Below are positions 9,260-17,433 of a DNA stretch of 64,000 bases, piece by piece. The notes beneath the pieces are model-generated. The model was not told the origin of the DNA and ran no database searches. It saw nothing but the letters and a program-made list of their open reading frames with translations. Each line of letters opens with the position of its first letter. Position 1 is the first letter of the stretch. A program made the position numbers and the translations under genes. This stretch comes from Azolla caroliniana (taxonomy: Eukaryota > Polypodiophyta): contig JBHGNT010000007.1 of assembly GCA_043228905.1 (NCBI GenBank), positions 15,748,001 to 15,812,000 of the forward strand. The letters run 5' to 3'.

Positions 9260-12163
9260 ATGGCACTGTCGGACGGAGCGCGACAATGGCTGACAGAGAA
9301 CGGATTAGGAGGGCTGCTGCGGGTCGCTGACGCTCCACCACACAAGGAACCAGAGCAGGCGGCAACAGCGGTGGACTTAGCAGAGGTCACTGAAGGAGCG
9401 GTACAAGCGCTCACAGGGATTTCGGAGGGAGGACTTCAGACGATAGAGCTACCCTCGAGCCAAATATTCTTCGAGTATTTCGGCGAATACTCCCTTAGCA
9501 GCAAGGCGTATCGCACACAGGGCGGAGACAACCTGCTGTTCGGAGAGGTGGCCCGCGCCCTGATGGAGTACGGGTTCGTGAACCCTCGTCCGGCAGCCAT
9601 AGCCAAATACCGAGCAGCGATCGTCATCGCGACATTCGAAGGCCTGCAGGTGGACTGGCTCCATTTCATCACCGAAGGACTGAAAGAGGCGATCAAGCAC
9701 TTAGTGGAAGGGAAGAAGCCATGGGCCGGAATATCCCAATGGTTAACAGTGTTGGTCCCACCGGTGTCCCCCATCAAGCACAAGCAAAGAAGTCGGCAGG
9801 AGACTACCCCGAAGCAAACCATGAAGCGACGACGAATCCTAGAGAAACACACTCCAGGATGGACACAGGAAGAAGAAGCGCCGCGGGAAGAAGGATCATC
9901 CCGACAGCCGCGGAAAGAAGGCTCAGCTCGACAACCGCGGGAAGAAGACTCATCCCGACAGCAAAGAGAGGAAGGCTCATCACGGCAGCCACAGAAACAG
10001 CAACAGCAACCGACAATGAAGAAGAAAAAGGCGGAAAAAGGCAAAGAGAAGCTGGCAAAGAAGACCAGCAAGAGGCAAACCGACACCGAACCAGTAACGC
10101 TCGAATCGGAACCGGTACCAGTAAAGGAACCAATAGTGGCACCGACGGAGGACGCTGAAACAGAGGAAGACTCATCCGAACCGATGTTAATACTACCACC
10201 CAGGCAAGGAAAGGAGAAACGAGCGACAAGACTAACCCCAACAGCGGACGGAACTCAGCAACGGGCAAAAGAACCGCCTCCAGTAACCGGTACAGAAGCG
10301 ACACAGGATGAAGGTCCGTCTGCACCAGAGACGGCAGTACCGGAACCGACGGCGGCGGAGTTCGAAGAACAAAGAAAGGAACAAGAGCCGGAACAAGAGA
10401 AGAGGCCGGAGAAACAGCCGGAGCTAGGCACGCCTGCTGACACCAACGAAGGCAGAACAAAGGCACAATGGCTAAGGTGGTTGTCAGGACAGTTGTCGGG
10501 AGTAGCAGACCAGATGGAGAAAGAGGAGGAGCAAAGAGAAGAAGTGACTAGGACGATGACTAAGGATATGGTAATGCTCCGGGCACAATTACATGAGCTG
10601 CAAGAAGAGCTAGCACAGGCAAAAGAAGGCAGCCGACAAGCACAAGATGGCACCGAGCCGGTCGGGACATCAGAAAAGCAAGCCGAACCAGAAACGGAGA
10701 AGGCCTTGCAAACCGGCCCTGAGACCGAGAAGTTAATAGCAACTTTGAAAGAAGAATTACAGGCTCAGGAGGCTTTGAGAGATAACGAAAGAGAGCAGCG
10801 GAAGTTGGTAGAAGACGACAGACGGCGAATGGAGGAAGGCCTTCGCCGAAGCAAAGCCACCAATGACCGACTACAAGAAGAAAACGGGACACTGCAAAAG
10901 GAAAAAGATAGGCTGCGCCGACGAATGGAGCAGGAAATTGAGCGGTTGCGAGAGGAACTCCGACAACAAAAGGACCGGGATGATCAGTTGCGAGCTCAGG
11001 CGAACCGACGCCTAAAACAGAAGACGGAGGAATTCGACAGACTATGTAAGGATTATAAACAGGCCACGTCGGACATCAAGAATCAGGCAGCAACGTACGA
11101 CCGACAGATAGAGAAGCTGAAAGAGCAGCTCAAGGAAAACCGCTTGGAATTGTCCAAAGCAAGGGAGGAAGTATCGGCGGAGAAGACCTTGACGTCGGAA
11201 CAAAGAAAGGAGATGGAAGTACTTCGGCAAAAAGTAGGGGAGCTGACAAAGAGCAGGAATGAGGAGAAAGTGAAGTTGACTTTCGAAATCAACAAATGGC
11301 GGAGTACCTGTGACAAGCAAAAAGTCGACTCTGAAGCTCAAGCTCAGTTAATGGCCGACATCATCAAACGGATAAGGAAGGAAAAACAAGCAGCTTCGGA
11401 ACAGGCTAAAGCAGGGGTTGACCGAATTAAGTTCATCATGTCAAGCTGGAGTACCCGAGCTCAGGCCAGCATAAATGAAAGCACGGAGAAACTCTGGAAG
11501 GAATGGGCACAACAGGCAGCTGAACTGCAGATACTCCGAGCTGATGCAGAAAATCGGAAGAAAAACGGAGATGGGTTCTATAAAATGGACGAAGAAAGTA
11601 TCGTCAACATCCGGGAAGAACTGTCGGAGGATTTCTATGCTCTAGCAGAAGAGCATCTCAAGGAAATCCGAGGGTTAGTAGAGAGGTTGGATGACGGGCA
11701 GCTCGAAACCCAACTAGAATTGGAAGGGTACGAGAAGGACCGACTGCGACAGGAAGCCGAGGGACACACAACGCCGATCTCCATTAGTGAGGGCGAGCGA
11801 TCGGCTGAAGAAGACCCAACCAACAATGTACCCCGACAAGAATTACCCGAGGAAGAACTTCCGGAGCAAGAGCAGGTTGATGCCGGGGATGATGCAGAGT
11901 GGAGACAGAGAAGTACCGAATCCGGGGAGGAAAGGACACAACCAGTGGAAACCGGAGAGAGCGATACCGGGAACGGAACGGAGGTGGAGCAGGACAGACC
12001 CGGACAGGATACAGAAGAAACACCGGTACCACCGGTACAAGCAGAGTCGGAGCAGCAAGATGCGGAAAGGCAGCCAATCCAATCGGAAGTCGGAGACGGC
12101 ACAGGCAAAACAACACTTGAAACCTCCGAGCGGAGTTTGCTGGATAATTTGGAGGAAGACTGA
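9260..12163 (+). CDS. Element B ORF2: unknown coiled-coil protein between pol and the 3' LTR
   Basis: A 967-residue protein from ATG 9260 (the frame is open from ATG 9008, 1,051 codons). I prefer 9260 because MALSDGARQWL aligns with MAIYVSDNLRQWL in element C and because of the TATA box before it. Residues about 1-170 form a compact domain with FGEYS, a conserved GG and the motif VIATFEG. Next comes a low-complexity Glu/Arg/Gln/Lys-rich linker with REEGSSRQP-like repeats and lysine clusters that could be nuclear signals. A long heptad-like coiled coil follows (about residues 480-800). Then comes a conserved block (WAQQAAELQ, NRKKNGDGFYKM) and an acidic tail. I see no signal peptide, membrane segment, zinc finger or enzyme motif, so an envelope role is unlikely. 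The stop lies 8 bp before the 3' hairpin. I do not recognise the family. A distant link to plant-transposon accessory domains of Tat/Athila elements is possible but unproven. Confidence 0.85.
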   Translation: MALSDGARQWLTENGLGGLLRVADAPPHKEPEQAATAVDLAEVTEGAVQALTGISEGGLQTIELPSSQIFFEYFGEYSLSSKAYRTQGGDNLLFGEVARALMEYGFVNPRPAAIAKYRAAIVIATFEGLQVDWLHFITEGLKEAIKHLVEGKKPWAGISQWLTVLVPPVSPIKHKQRSRQETTPKQTMKRRRILEKHTPGWTQEEEAPREEGSSRQPRKEGSARQPREEDSSRQQREEGSSRQPQKQQQQPTMKKKKAEKGKEKLAKKTSKRQTDTEPVTLESEPVPVKEPIVAPTEDAETEEDSSEPMLILPPRQGKEKRATRLTPTADGTQQRAKEPPPVTGTEATQDEGPSAPETAVPEPTAAEFEEQRKEQEPEQEKRPEKQPELGTPADTNEGRTKAQWLRWLSGQLSGVADQMEKEEEQREEVTRTMTKDMVMLRAQLHELQEELAQAKEGSRQAQDGTEPVGTSEKQAEPETEKALQTGPETEKLIATLKEELQAQEALRDNEREQRKLVEDDRRRMEEGLRRSKATNDRLQEENGTLQKEKDRLRRRMEQEIERLREELRQQKDRDDQLRAQANRRLKQKTEEFDRLCKDYKQATSDIKNQAATYDRQIEKLKEQLKENRLELSKAREEVSAEKTLTSEQRKEMEVLRQKVGELTKSRNEEKVKLTFEINKWRSTCDKQKVDSEAQAQLMADIIKRIRKEKQAASEQAKAGVDRIKFIMSSWSTRAQASINESTEKLWKEWAQQAAELQILRADAENRKKNGDGFYKMDEESIVNIREELSEDFYALAEEHLKEIRGLVERLDDGQLETQLELEGYEKDRLRQEAEGHTTPISISEGERSAEEDPTNNVPRQELPEEELPEQEQVDAGDDAEWRQRSTESGEERTQPVETGESDTGNGTEVEQDRPGQDTEETPVPPVQAESEQQDAERQPIQSEVGDGTGKTTLETSERSLLDNLEED

Positions 12164-12171
12164 AGCCGGCT

Positions 12172-12213
12172 GTGGGTTCGAAGTGCAATGCACTTTCCCA
12201 CGGGCGTGCCATG
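12172..12213 (+). other. Conserved hairpin replacing the polypurine tract, element B
   Basis: GTGGG (12172-12176) pairs with CCCAC (12197-12201). Inside, AAGTGC-AAT-GCACTT forms a second helix. The tail GGGCGTGCCATG abuts the 3' LTR. No purine run lies next to the LTR where a PPT is expected. Matching structures border the 3' LTRs of C and D. The GTGGG-TTCGA...CCCAC...CCA order resembles a tRNA T-arm and acceptor end with an enlarged loop. Confidence 0.7.
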
Positions 12214-12583
12214 TGTTGGCCGGTCAGAGAAGGCAAATGGGAAAGCAAGGTCGGATCGGATAAATATAGAAATAGGAATAGAATTATTAGGAGGGACGGA
12301 TCCGGTAGTTGTAACCGATCCGGATCCGAACCGATTCGGTTTCGGTTAACGGTTGCCTACCGAGCACCGATTGTAATCTGGCCGGATGCCTATAAAAGGA
12401 TCCGATGTTTTGTAATGAAGGGCGAAGAATTAATATAGTTTTGCTTATGCTGATTAATCTTGTCTTCGTCTGTGCTTAAGTGTAATTATCATACGCGTGT
12501 ATTAACATCCTATCCCTACCACCCCTTTGGAGAAGTGTCGGATAGACACCTGTGTTGAGGCTAGTCCAGCCATACATACAACA
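12214..12583 (+). repeat. Element B 3' LTR
   Basis: 370 bp, reads identical to 2372-2741, and is followed by the target-duplication copy TCCAT (12584-12588). It would supply the polyadenylation region of the element transcript. Confidence 0.97.
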
Positions 12584-12588
12584 TCCAT

Positions 12589-13410
12589 CCGCGCTGCCGT
12601 AATGTACGGTTCTCCCAATATGACCGGGTGCGAGGACGTCTCCTGCACAAAGAAGTGCTGATCTATCTCGACGTCGCCGATCTTGACTCGCACGTTTGGG
12701 CAGGCCCCGTGTAGTTCCTTGGTGGCGCGCGTCGCCGCCCGTATCTTCCACCCATGCTTGGTGTTGATCGACCATTTCCCCTTTCTGTAGAAGTCCATGG
12801 ACATCAGGTTTATTTCCGAACCGTGGTCCACCAGCGCCACCACCGGTTCCCGAACATCTCCGATCTTCACCGGGGTTTCCGTGGTCGCCCGGGCCCAGTG
12901 TGGCCTCGAATAGTGGCTCTCTGCCCACTTGTCTTCCAGCGCCATGTCCTCTATGTGCACCGTCCGTACCTCCACCGGCCTTTCCGGTTCTGCCTCCGTC
13001 GACAGCCTCTTCCTCTTCACCAAGTCTACGATGGAGTCGTGGAACTCCTTCTTGGCGATTCCGAGCACCTCCCGCAACGACAGTTCCACCTTGCTGTCGA
13101 GGATTCGTTCTTCCAGGACCTTTCGTAGGTCCGTGGTCCTTTCGATCTCCGTGCCCAACCGGTATCCGCCCTTCTTGTGGTTATCCCGGGCACTGGTCTC
13201 ATCGGCCTCGTTCTGTTTCGGCCTGAATCGGGTTTCGTATCTCTGTGAGGGTCCGGCCCCTCCGGTTTTACCTACCCGTTTGTCTTCAACCAGAGCCTCG
13301 TAGTTCTGGCAAGCTGCTTCGATGAAACCCGTCTTTTCTTCGATTGGGTCGCTCCACCAGGTTACCTCATGGACCCGCTTCTCCGCGTGGTCCGCCTCGT
13401 CTTTCTTTAG
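12589..13410 (-). pseudogene. Element A: pol N-terminal part with aspartic protease
   Basis: Open minus-strand frame from the gag stop (13413-13411) to the B insertion point. It is in the same frame as gag and continues in frame at 2371 when B is removed. The protease active site reads D-H-G-S-E (Asp codon 12828-12826) followed by INLMS, where most retroelements have D-[ST]-G-A. A later ILGEPYIT motif matches the second protease loop. With no separate initiation site visible, it would be made as a Gag-Pol fusion by readthrough of the gag stop. It is broken only by the B insertion and the frameshift further downstream. Confidence 0.85.
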
Positions 13411-14556
13411 TCAGGCACCGGCGAGGCCTTCCAGCATTGTCGGCCAGAACCCGGCTTTGCTCTCCTTCCGGGCCTCGCTGCCTTCGACCCGAATACCGGC
13501 TGACGCCGAGTAGTGGATGGTCTCCGTGTGCCGGGCCGCCGCCTCTTCCATCAGCCTTTTCATTCCTCCTCGCCCGTCGTTTCGGTTCAGGGCCCTCCGG
13601 GTATCGCTGGCGTGCACCCATCCTTCCCACAGGTACACTACCCGGCTTCTCAAAGCCTTCGCAAAGTCCCCGCAGTCTTTCCGGATGTGGCCGACGTCGT
13701 CGCACCACATGCACCTATTTCCCGCCGGAGGCCGTCGGTCACGAGCCTGTTCGCCGCCTTCCCTCTTAGCCTGGGCGATCTGGAGATCCTTTACCGCTCG
13801 TGTCAACTCCTCCAAAGCTGTTCCCCCGGACGAGCCTCTAACCACGCCGGTCGAAGCCGAACCAGTTTCGAGCCACTCCCGGGTCTCTTCCCTTCGCGCC
13901 TGCGGTATCGGTTCGAGCTTCCTTGCTGCGACAGGACCCGCCCCGGTCGCCCCTGTATCAGCCCACTCCCACCGTTTGTCAAAACGGCCGTAGACTCTTT
14001 TTACCGCGGCCCAGTTGGTCGTCAGCCCGTCTTCGGTTTCAAGTAAGGAGCCCACTTGCCCCCGATCCCGTGCGTCAACCGATTTGACAAACAGTAGGAG
14101 ACGACTTGTGTCCAGAACGGTCCGATCGAGCGCCGAAAGGCGCGCAAAGAGTTCCTCAAACTCCCGGAGGAGTACCGACGCATTTCTTCCTTTGTTGGAG
14201 GACTCCACCCACTCGATGAAGCCCCGCTTCGAAAGTCGAAGCGCGTCATCCAGCCCGTATTTCTCCAGGAGCCGTCCTTCGAACTCCTCCCAGGTCCGGC
14301 TCTCCGCCCGGACTTCGAGCACCTCCGCATGGATGCCCGGCATCGCCACTCGAGGGAATCCGGAAAGACGCCTCTCTTCCGGAATATCCCTCATCAACAT
14401 CTCCGCCCGGTAGGACGCCAAATAACTCGTGGCATCCTTTCCACTGAACCGGCCGATTGTATCGACGATTGCCTCAATAGCCCTGTCAAGGGTGCCGGTG
14501 CCCTCGCGCGCGCTCACTATCCGGTCCATGGCCTCTGCAAGATCCGACCCCCTCAT
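13411..14556 (-). CDS. Element A gag
   Basis: About 381 codons from ATG 14556 to TGA 13413-13411. The frame also opens upstream with a GTG at 14583. The first part looks helical and capsid-like, and a single zinc knuckle CX2CX4HX4C (CMWCDDVGH...DC) lies at 13713-13672. The C-terminal part is basic. The stop context is TGA-CTA-AAG and the frame continues into protease, which suggests programmed readthrough. The leader before it is only about 45 bp from the LTR. It appears full length. Confidence 0.85.
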   Translation of the reverse strand: MRGSDLAEAMDRIVSAREGTGTLDRAIEAIVDTIGRFSGKDATSYLASYRAEMLMRDIPEERRLSGFPRVAMPGIHAEVLEVRAESRTWEEFEGRLLEKYGLDDALRLSKRGFIEWVESSNKGRNASVLLREFEELFARLSALDRTVLDTSRLLLFVKSVDARDRGQVGSLLETEDGLTTNWAAVKRVYGRFDKRWEWADTGATGAGPVAARKLEPIPQARREETREWLETGSASTGVVRGSSGGTALEELTRAVKDLQIAQAKREGGEQARDRRPPAGNRCMWCDDVGHIRKDCGDFAKALRSRVVYLWEGWVHASDTRRALNRNDGRGGMKRLMEEAAARHTETIHYSASAGIRVEGSEARKESKAGFWPTMLEGLAGA

Positions 14557-14584
14557 CTTCTGCTCCTCTGCCACCTCTTTCACG

Positions 14585-14597
14585 TTGGGTTCACCAA
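14585..14597 (-). other. Element A primer-binding site (tentative)
   Basis: On the minus strand TGGTGAACCCAAC follows the LTR end after a few bases. It begins with the expected TGG (complement of CCA). I cannot name the tRNA with confidence. Confidence 0.45.
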
Positions 14598-14600
14598 ATA

Positions 14601-15250
14601 TGTCGCGTTGTTACGCGAGAGCGTGGAGAAACGAGGCGGGACCACCGGGGTCTTGAACCGAAGAGCAGGTGATAGAAGGGGGAAAGAGAAAGAGAGAGAC
14701 GCCCGGTTACGTATGAGCAAAGGAACACAGGGACACGACCCATCAACGCAGAAGACATGAATGGACATAGAGACAGAGAGACACGAAAGTTTGTGTATTA
14801 ACGAATAACAATTAAACAACAGAGCACGTGAGCAGTTACAACCGAACAGGCCGGCGAACAGATGCCGATGCCTGCTCGTTTGCGCACGAAAGGGGATAGG
14901 ATGGAGGTGCTGCCGGAAGCACACGGGCGTTCCTCGAAGCAGCGCGAGCCTCCCGAAAACCTGCAGGGAAGAGTGATGGAGAACGAACAGAGGAGAAATG
15001 TTCGGTTACGGTCCGACAACACTTCGTCCTCCTCAATGCGCGATCCCCCTCTCCCCGCGTCTCCCTCTCTTTTATAGCTTCAAGAAGGGAGCCGTTCCCT
15101 CATTTACTTCCTACCTACCGAATCTAATTACCTAGGATATACCTATGTACCTAATTCCCTATTATATACATTAAAGGGCGCGCACGCGTGAAGAGCCGGT
15201 TCACACGCGCTATGCACCGATTGCGCCAAGGGACGGTTTTCTTCACGACA
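14601..15250 (-). repeat. Element A 5' LTR
   Basis: A 650-bp segment bounded by TGTCG and CGACA (5-bp inverted ends). It lies directly upstream of the PBS and gag of A. A minus-strand TATA box (CTATAAAAG) lies at 15077-15069. Composition changes sharply to AT-rich at 15251, and ACGCG (15251-15255) would be the target duplication. The partner LTR lies outside the window, so the outer boundary is inferred. Confidence 0.7.
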
Positions 15251-15782
15251 ACGCGTGATAGAAATAAGCTACACATGCATATCTAGCGTGCATGAGAACT
15301 ATAGTTGATAAAAACGCACAAGGTTAGAAAAATCTTGATCAATTTTAGATAAAAAAAGAGCATGTTAGAGAAAGCATATAGTCTATAGATAGAGAAAGCA
15401 TGGAGTCCATAGTTAAAGAAAAAACATGGATTGCGAAGACTCTCTCATCACTATATAAGGATGGGGAGCACAATGTAATAGGGGAGAGAAAATTATGGAT
15501 GAAAAATCATTAGGGTTCTAAAATAATGATTAATAAAATAAACTATGCTTGTGGGATTCACTAGGTTTCTATATCCTTCTTTTTCAATCTAAATTCATAT
15601 TCTTATCTAAATATTAAAAAAAGGATCTAATACAATACACTCGTGGGATTCACGAGGTTTTATATCTCTTTCTTATAATCTACTCATAACTAGATTAGCC
15701 TCAAATTCTTCCTCCTCCTAGTCCGTAACCCCTGCGGTTCCCACCCGACTCACACAACGATTCGGTGCCGAAAGGCACGACA
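15251..15782 (+). repeat. L1: LTR fragment inserted in copia G and truncated by element A
   Basis: AT-rich, non-coding segment with a plus-strand TATA box (CTATATAAGG near 15451) and a transcript-end-like region. Two copies of CGTGGGATTCAC-type repeats lie near 15550 and 15642. It ends GGCACGACA against CCGGT of the copia gag, and no PBS follows. The interpretation is the 3' part of a solo LTR whose start lies beyond A. Its end sequence and CCGG flank resemble L2 (34115-35452). Confidence 0.5.
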
Positions 15783-16714
15783 CCGGTTTTTCCGGTTACG
15801 AATCCTTCTGATCCTTTAGCGTAGTGCAAACTTTTTTGACTCCCTTGTCTGACCTTGCTAGATCCGGATTTGTCCGAATCGACTCGTTTCTTCCAACACT
15901 CGCTCTCCTTGTGGCCTTTCTTGCCACATTACCAACATTCCATGTCAGCTTTTTATTGCCGGTTTCCGGCGCCACTTTGACTCCCCCTGATTGTGGAGGG
16001 TCTGGAACTGCTATTGGCAAGTCGGTTATGCCTTTGTGTTTGCTCTTGTCGGCCACCACTATTGCGTGCCCATCCACCTCGTCCTCCATGCCCAGGGGGG
16101 CGATCTACCTCCGTGTACAACATCTGGTTGTCCGACTGAGTGGTCCTCGACCCACTTGTGTGGTTTTCTTTGACCATCAACATCAATCGCATGTCGAAGA
16201 AGGATATTGGGTTCTCCCATGTGCATATTGCTGTTCGGATTGACCCGTACCTTTGTGCTAGACCACTAAGGCAAATTTGCACCATCTCGTCTTCGTCCAC
16301 CATCACATTGATGAAACCTAATGCATCGTAGATCTCCTTGATCTTGGTGGTGTAGTCGGTAACTGACATGTCCCTTTGCTAGATGTTGTTGAACTCTTGC
16401 CGGAGCTGCAACTTCTGGGCCGTGGTACTAGTGGCAAAAATCTTCTTGAGATTTTCCCAGGCTTCCTTCAGCGTTTTTGCGTGTCTGATGTATTTGAGCA
16501 TCAGATCGTGCACATAGGACACGGGGCAGTACAACACTTTGCTCGCTACTTGTTCCCATACTAGGAAGTCCTTGTGTGCCGGATCCGGCGCTACTTCGTT
16601 CGCTCCTTCGACATAACTCTAGTAGTCGTGCCCTAGCAAGTACTGGTGCATCTTGTAGGACCAAGGTGCATAGTTGCTTCGATCGAGCTTCTTTGTTTGA
16701 AGTGAACTTGCCAT
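15783..16714 (-). pseudogene. Copia element G: gag remnant
   Basis: Minus-strand Ty1/copia Gag from ATG 16714, broken by in-frame stops (for example near 16617 and 16380) and cut at 15783 by L1. It includes the UBN2-like region (AWENLKKIF, MSVTDYTTKIKEIYDALG) and a zinc knuckle just before the break (C-x2-C-x4-H-x4-C, near 15945-15900). It is the same family as copia E (18689-19612), with which it lies head to head. It is non-functional. Confidence 0.88.
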
Positions 16715-16813
16715 TGCTCTGCCCATTTCTCTCTTCTTTTGCTGTTCTTACCGGGTGTTAGGCTTGGTTTTGTTTGAGCTCTTTGTCGGTAGCAGAGGAT
16801 TCTCAACCCTCGT

Positions 16814-16825
16814 GCTCTGATACCA
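16814..16825 (-). other. Copia G primer-binding site (initiator tRNA-Met)
   Basis: The minus strand reads TGGTATCAGAGC right after the LTR end at 16826, which is the standard plant copia PBS. A mutated second copy (TGGTATTAGAGC) lies at 17119-17130. Confidence 0.9.
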
Positions 16826-17433
16826 TGTAAAGAGTTATGTGCGGAAGCTCATAGACACAACCAACTCAGTTGGATAGCAACAGAAAATGAATGAAGTTTT
16901 AATGGAAAGCTTGGAAATATACAAAGAGTACGCGGGGAGGGGGGGGGGGGGGGGGTGAGAGAGAGAGAGAGAGCAGAACAAAACGTCTATTTCAAAATGA
17001 TAGTCAATACTCTGTACATAGAACTGTGCTTAGAGAGCACTTTTATACAAGTCCTTAAAAGAACTTATAGAAGTACTGACAAGTACTTCAATGCTCATAA
17101 CTAAGGTATGACACTCGTGCTCTAATACCATGTAAAGAGTTATGTGCGGAAGCTCATAGACAAAAACAGCTCAGCTGGATAGCAACAGAAAATGAATGAA
17201 GTTTTAATGGAAAGCTTGGAAATATACAAAGAGTACGCGCAGGGGGGGGGTGGGGGGGGGAGAGAGAGAGAGAGAGCAGAACAAAACGTCTATTTCAAAA
17301 TGACACTCAATACTCTGTACATAGATTTGTGCTTAGAGAGCACTTTTATACAAGTCCTTTAAAGGACTTATAGAAGTATTGACAAGTACTTCAATGCTCA
17401 TAACTGAGGTATGACACAAACTCCCAAAAATAT
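16826..17433 (-). repeat. Copia G LTR, with a tandem duplication of LTR end plus PBS
   Basis: Two near-identical blocks of about 303 bp (about 16810-17112 and 17114-17416). Each holds the PBS and the first part of the LTR, including a poly-G/(GA)n run (16937-16972 and 17240-17276). Only the second continues into the rest of the LTR (17881-18059). The duplication joins LTR interior to PBS, giving LTR-PBS-LTR. Confidence 0.8.

Larger units (their letters stand above)
2372..12583 (+). mobile_element. Element B: apparently intact Ty3/gypsy LTR retrotransposon with an extra ORF
   Basis: This is a complete LTR element of 10,212 bp. Both LTRs are 370 bp (2372-2741 and 12214-12583), begin TGTTGG, end CAACA, and look identical on base-by-base reading. 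The 5-bp target duplication TCCAT is at 2367-2371 and 12584-12588. Order: LTR, PBS, gag-pol ORF, A-rich tract, short tandem repeats, TATA-like box, second long ORF, hairpin, LTR. Removing B and one TCCAT copy restores the element A reading frame exactly, so A was coding when B landed. Identical LTRs and two long intact ORFs imply a recent insertion and possible current activity. A decayed relative (element C) lies at 26857-37283. Confidence 0.97.

Noticed and set aside
9260-12163. Element B ORF2 as a retroviral-type envelope gene
   Set aside because: The position fits, but I see no signal peptide, no transmembrane helix and no glycosylation-rich ectodomain. The protein is a soluble-looking coiled coil.
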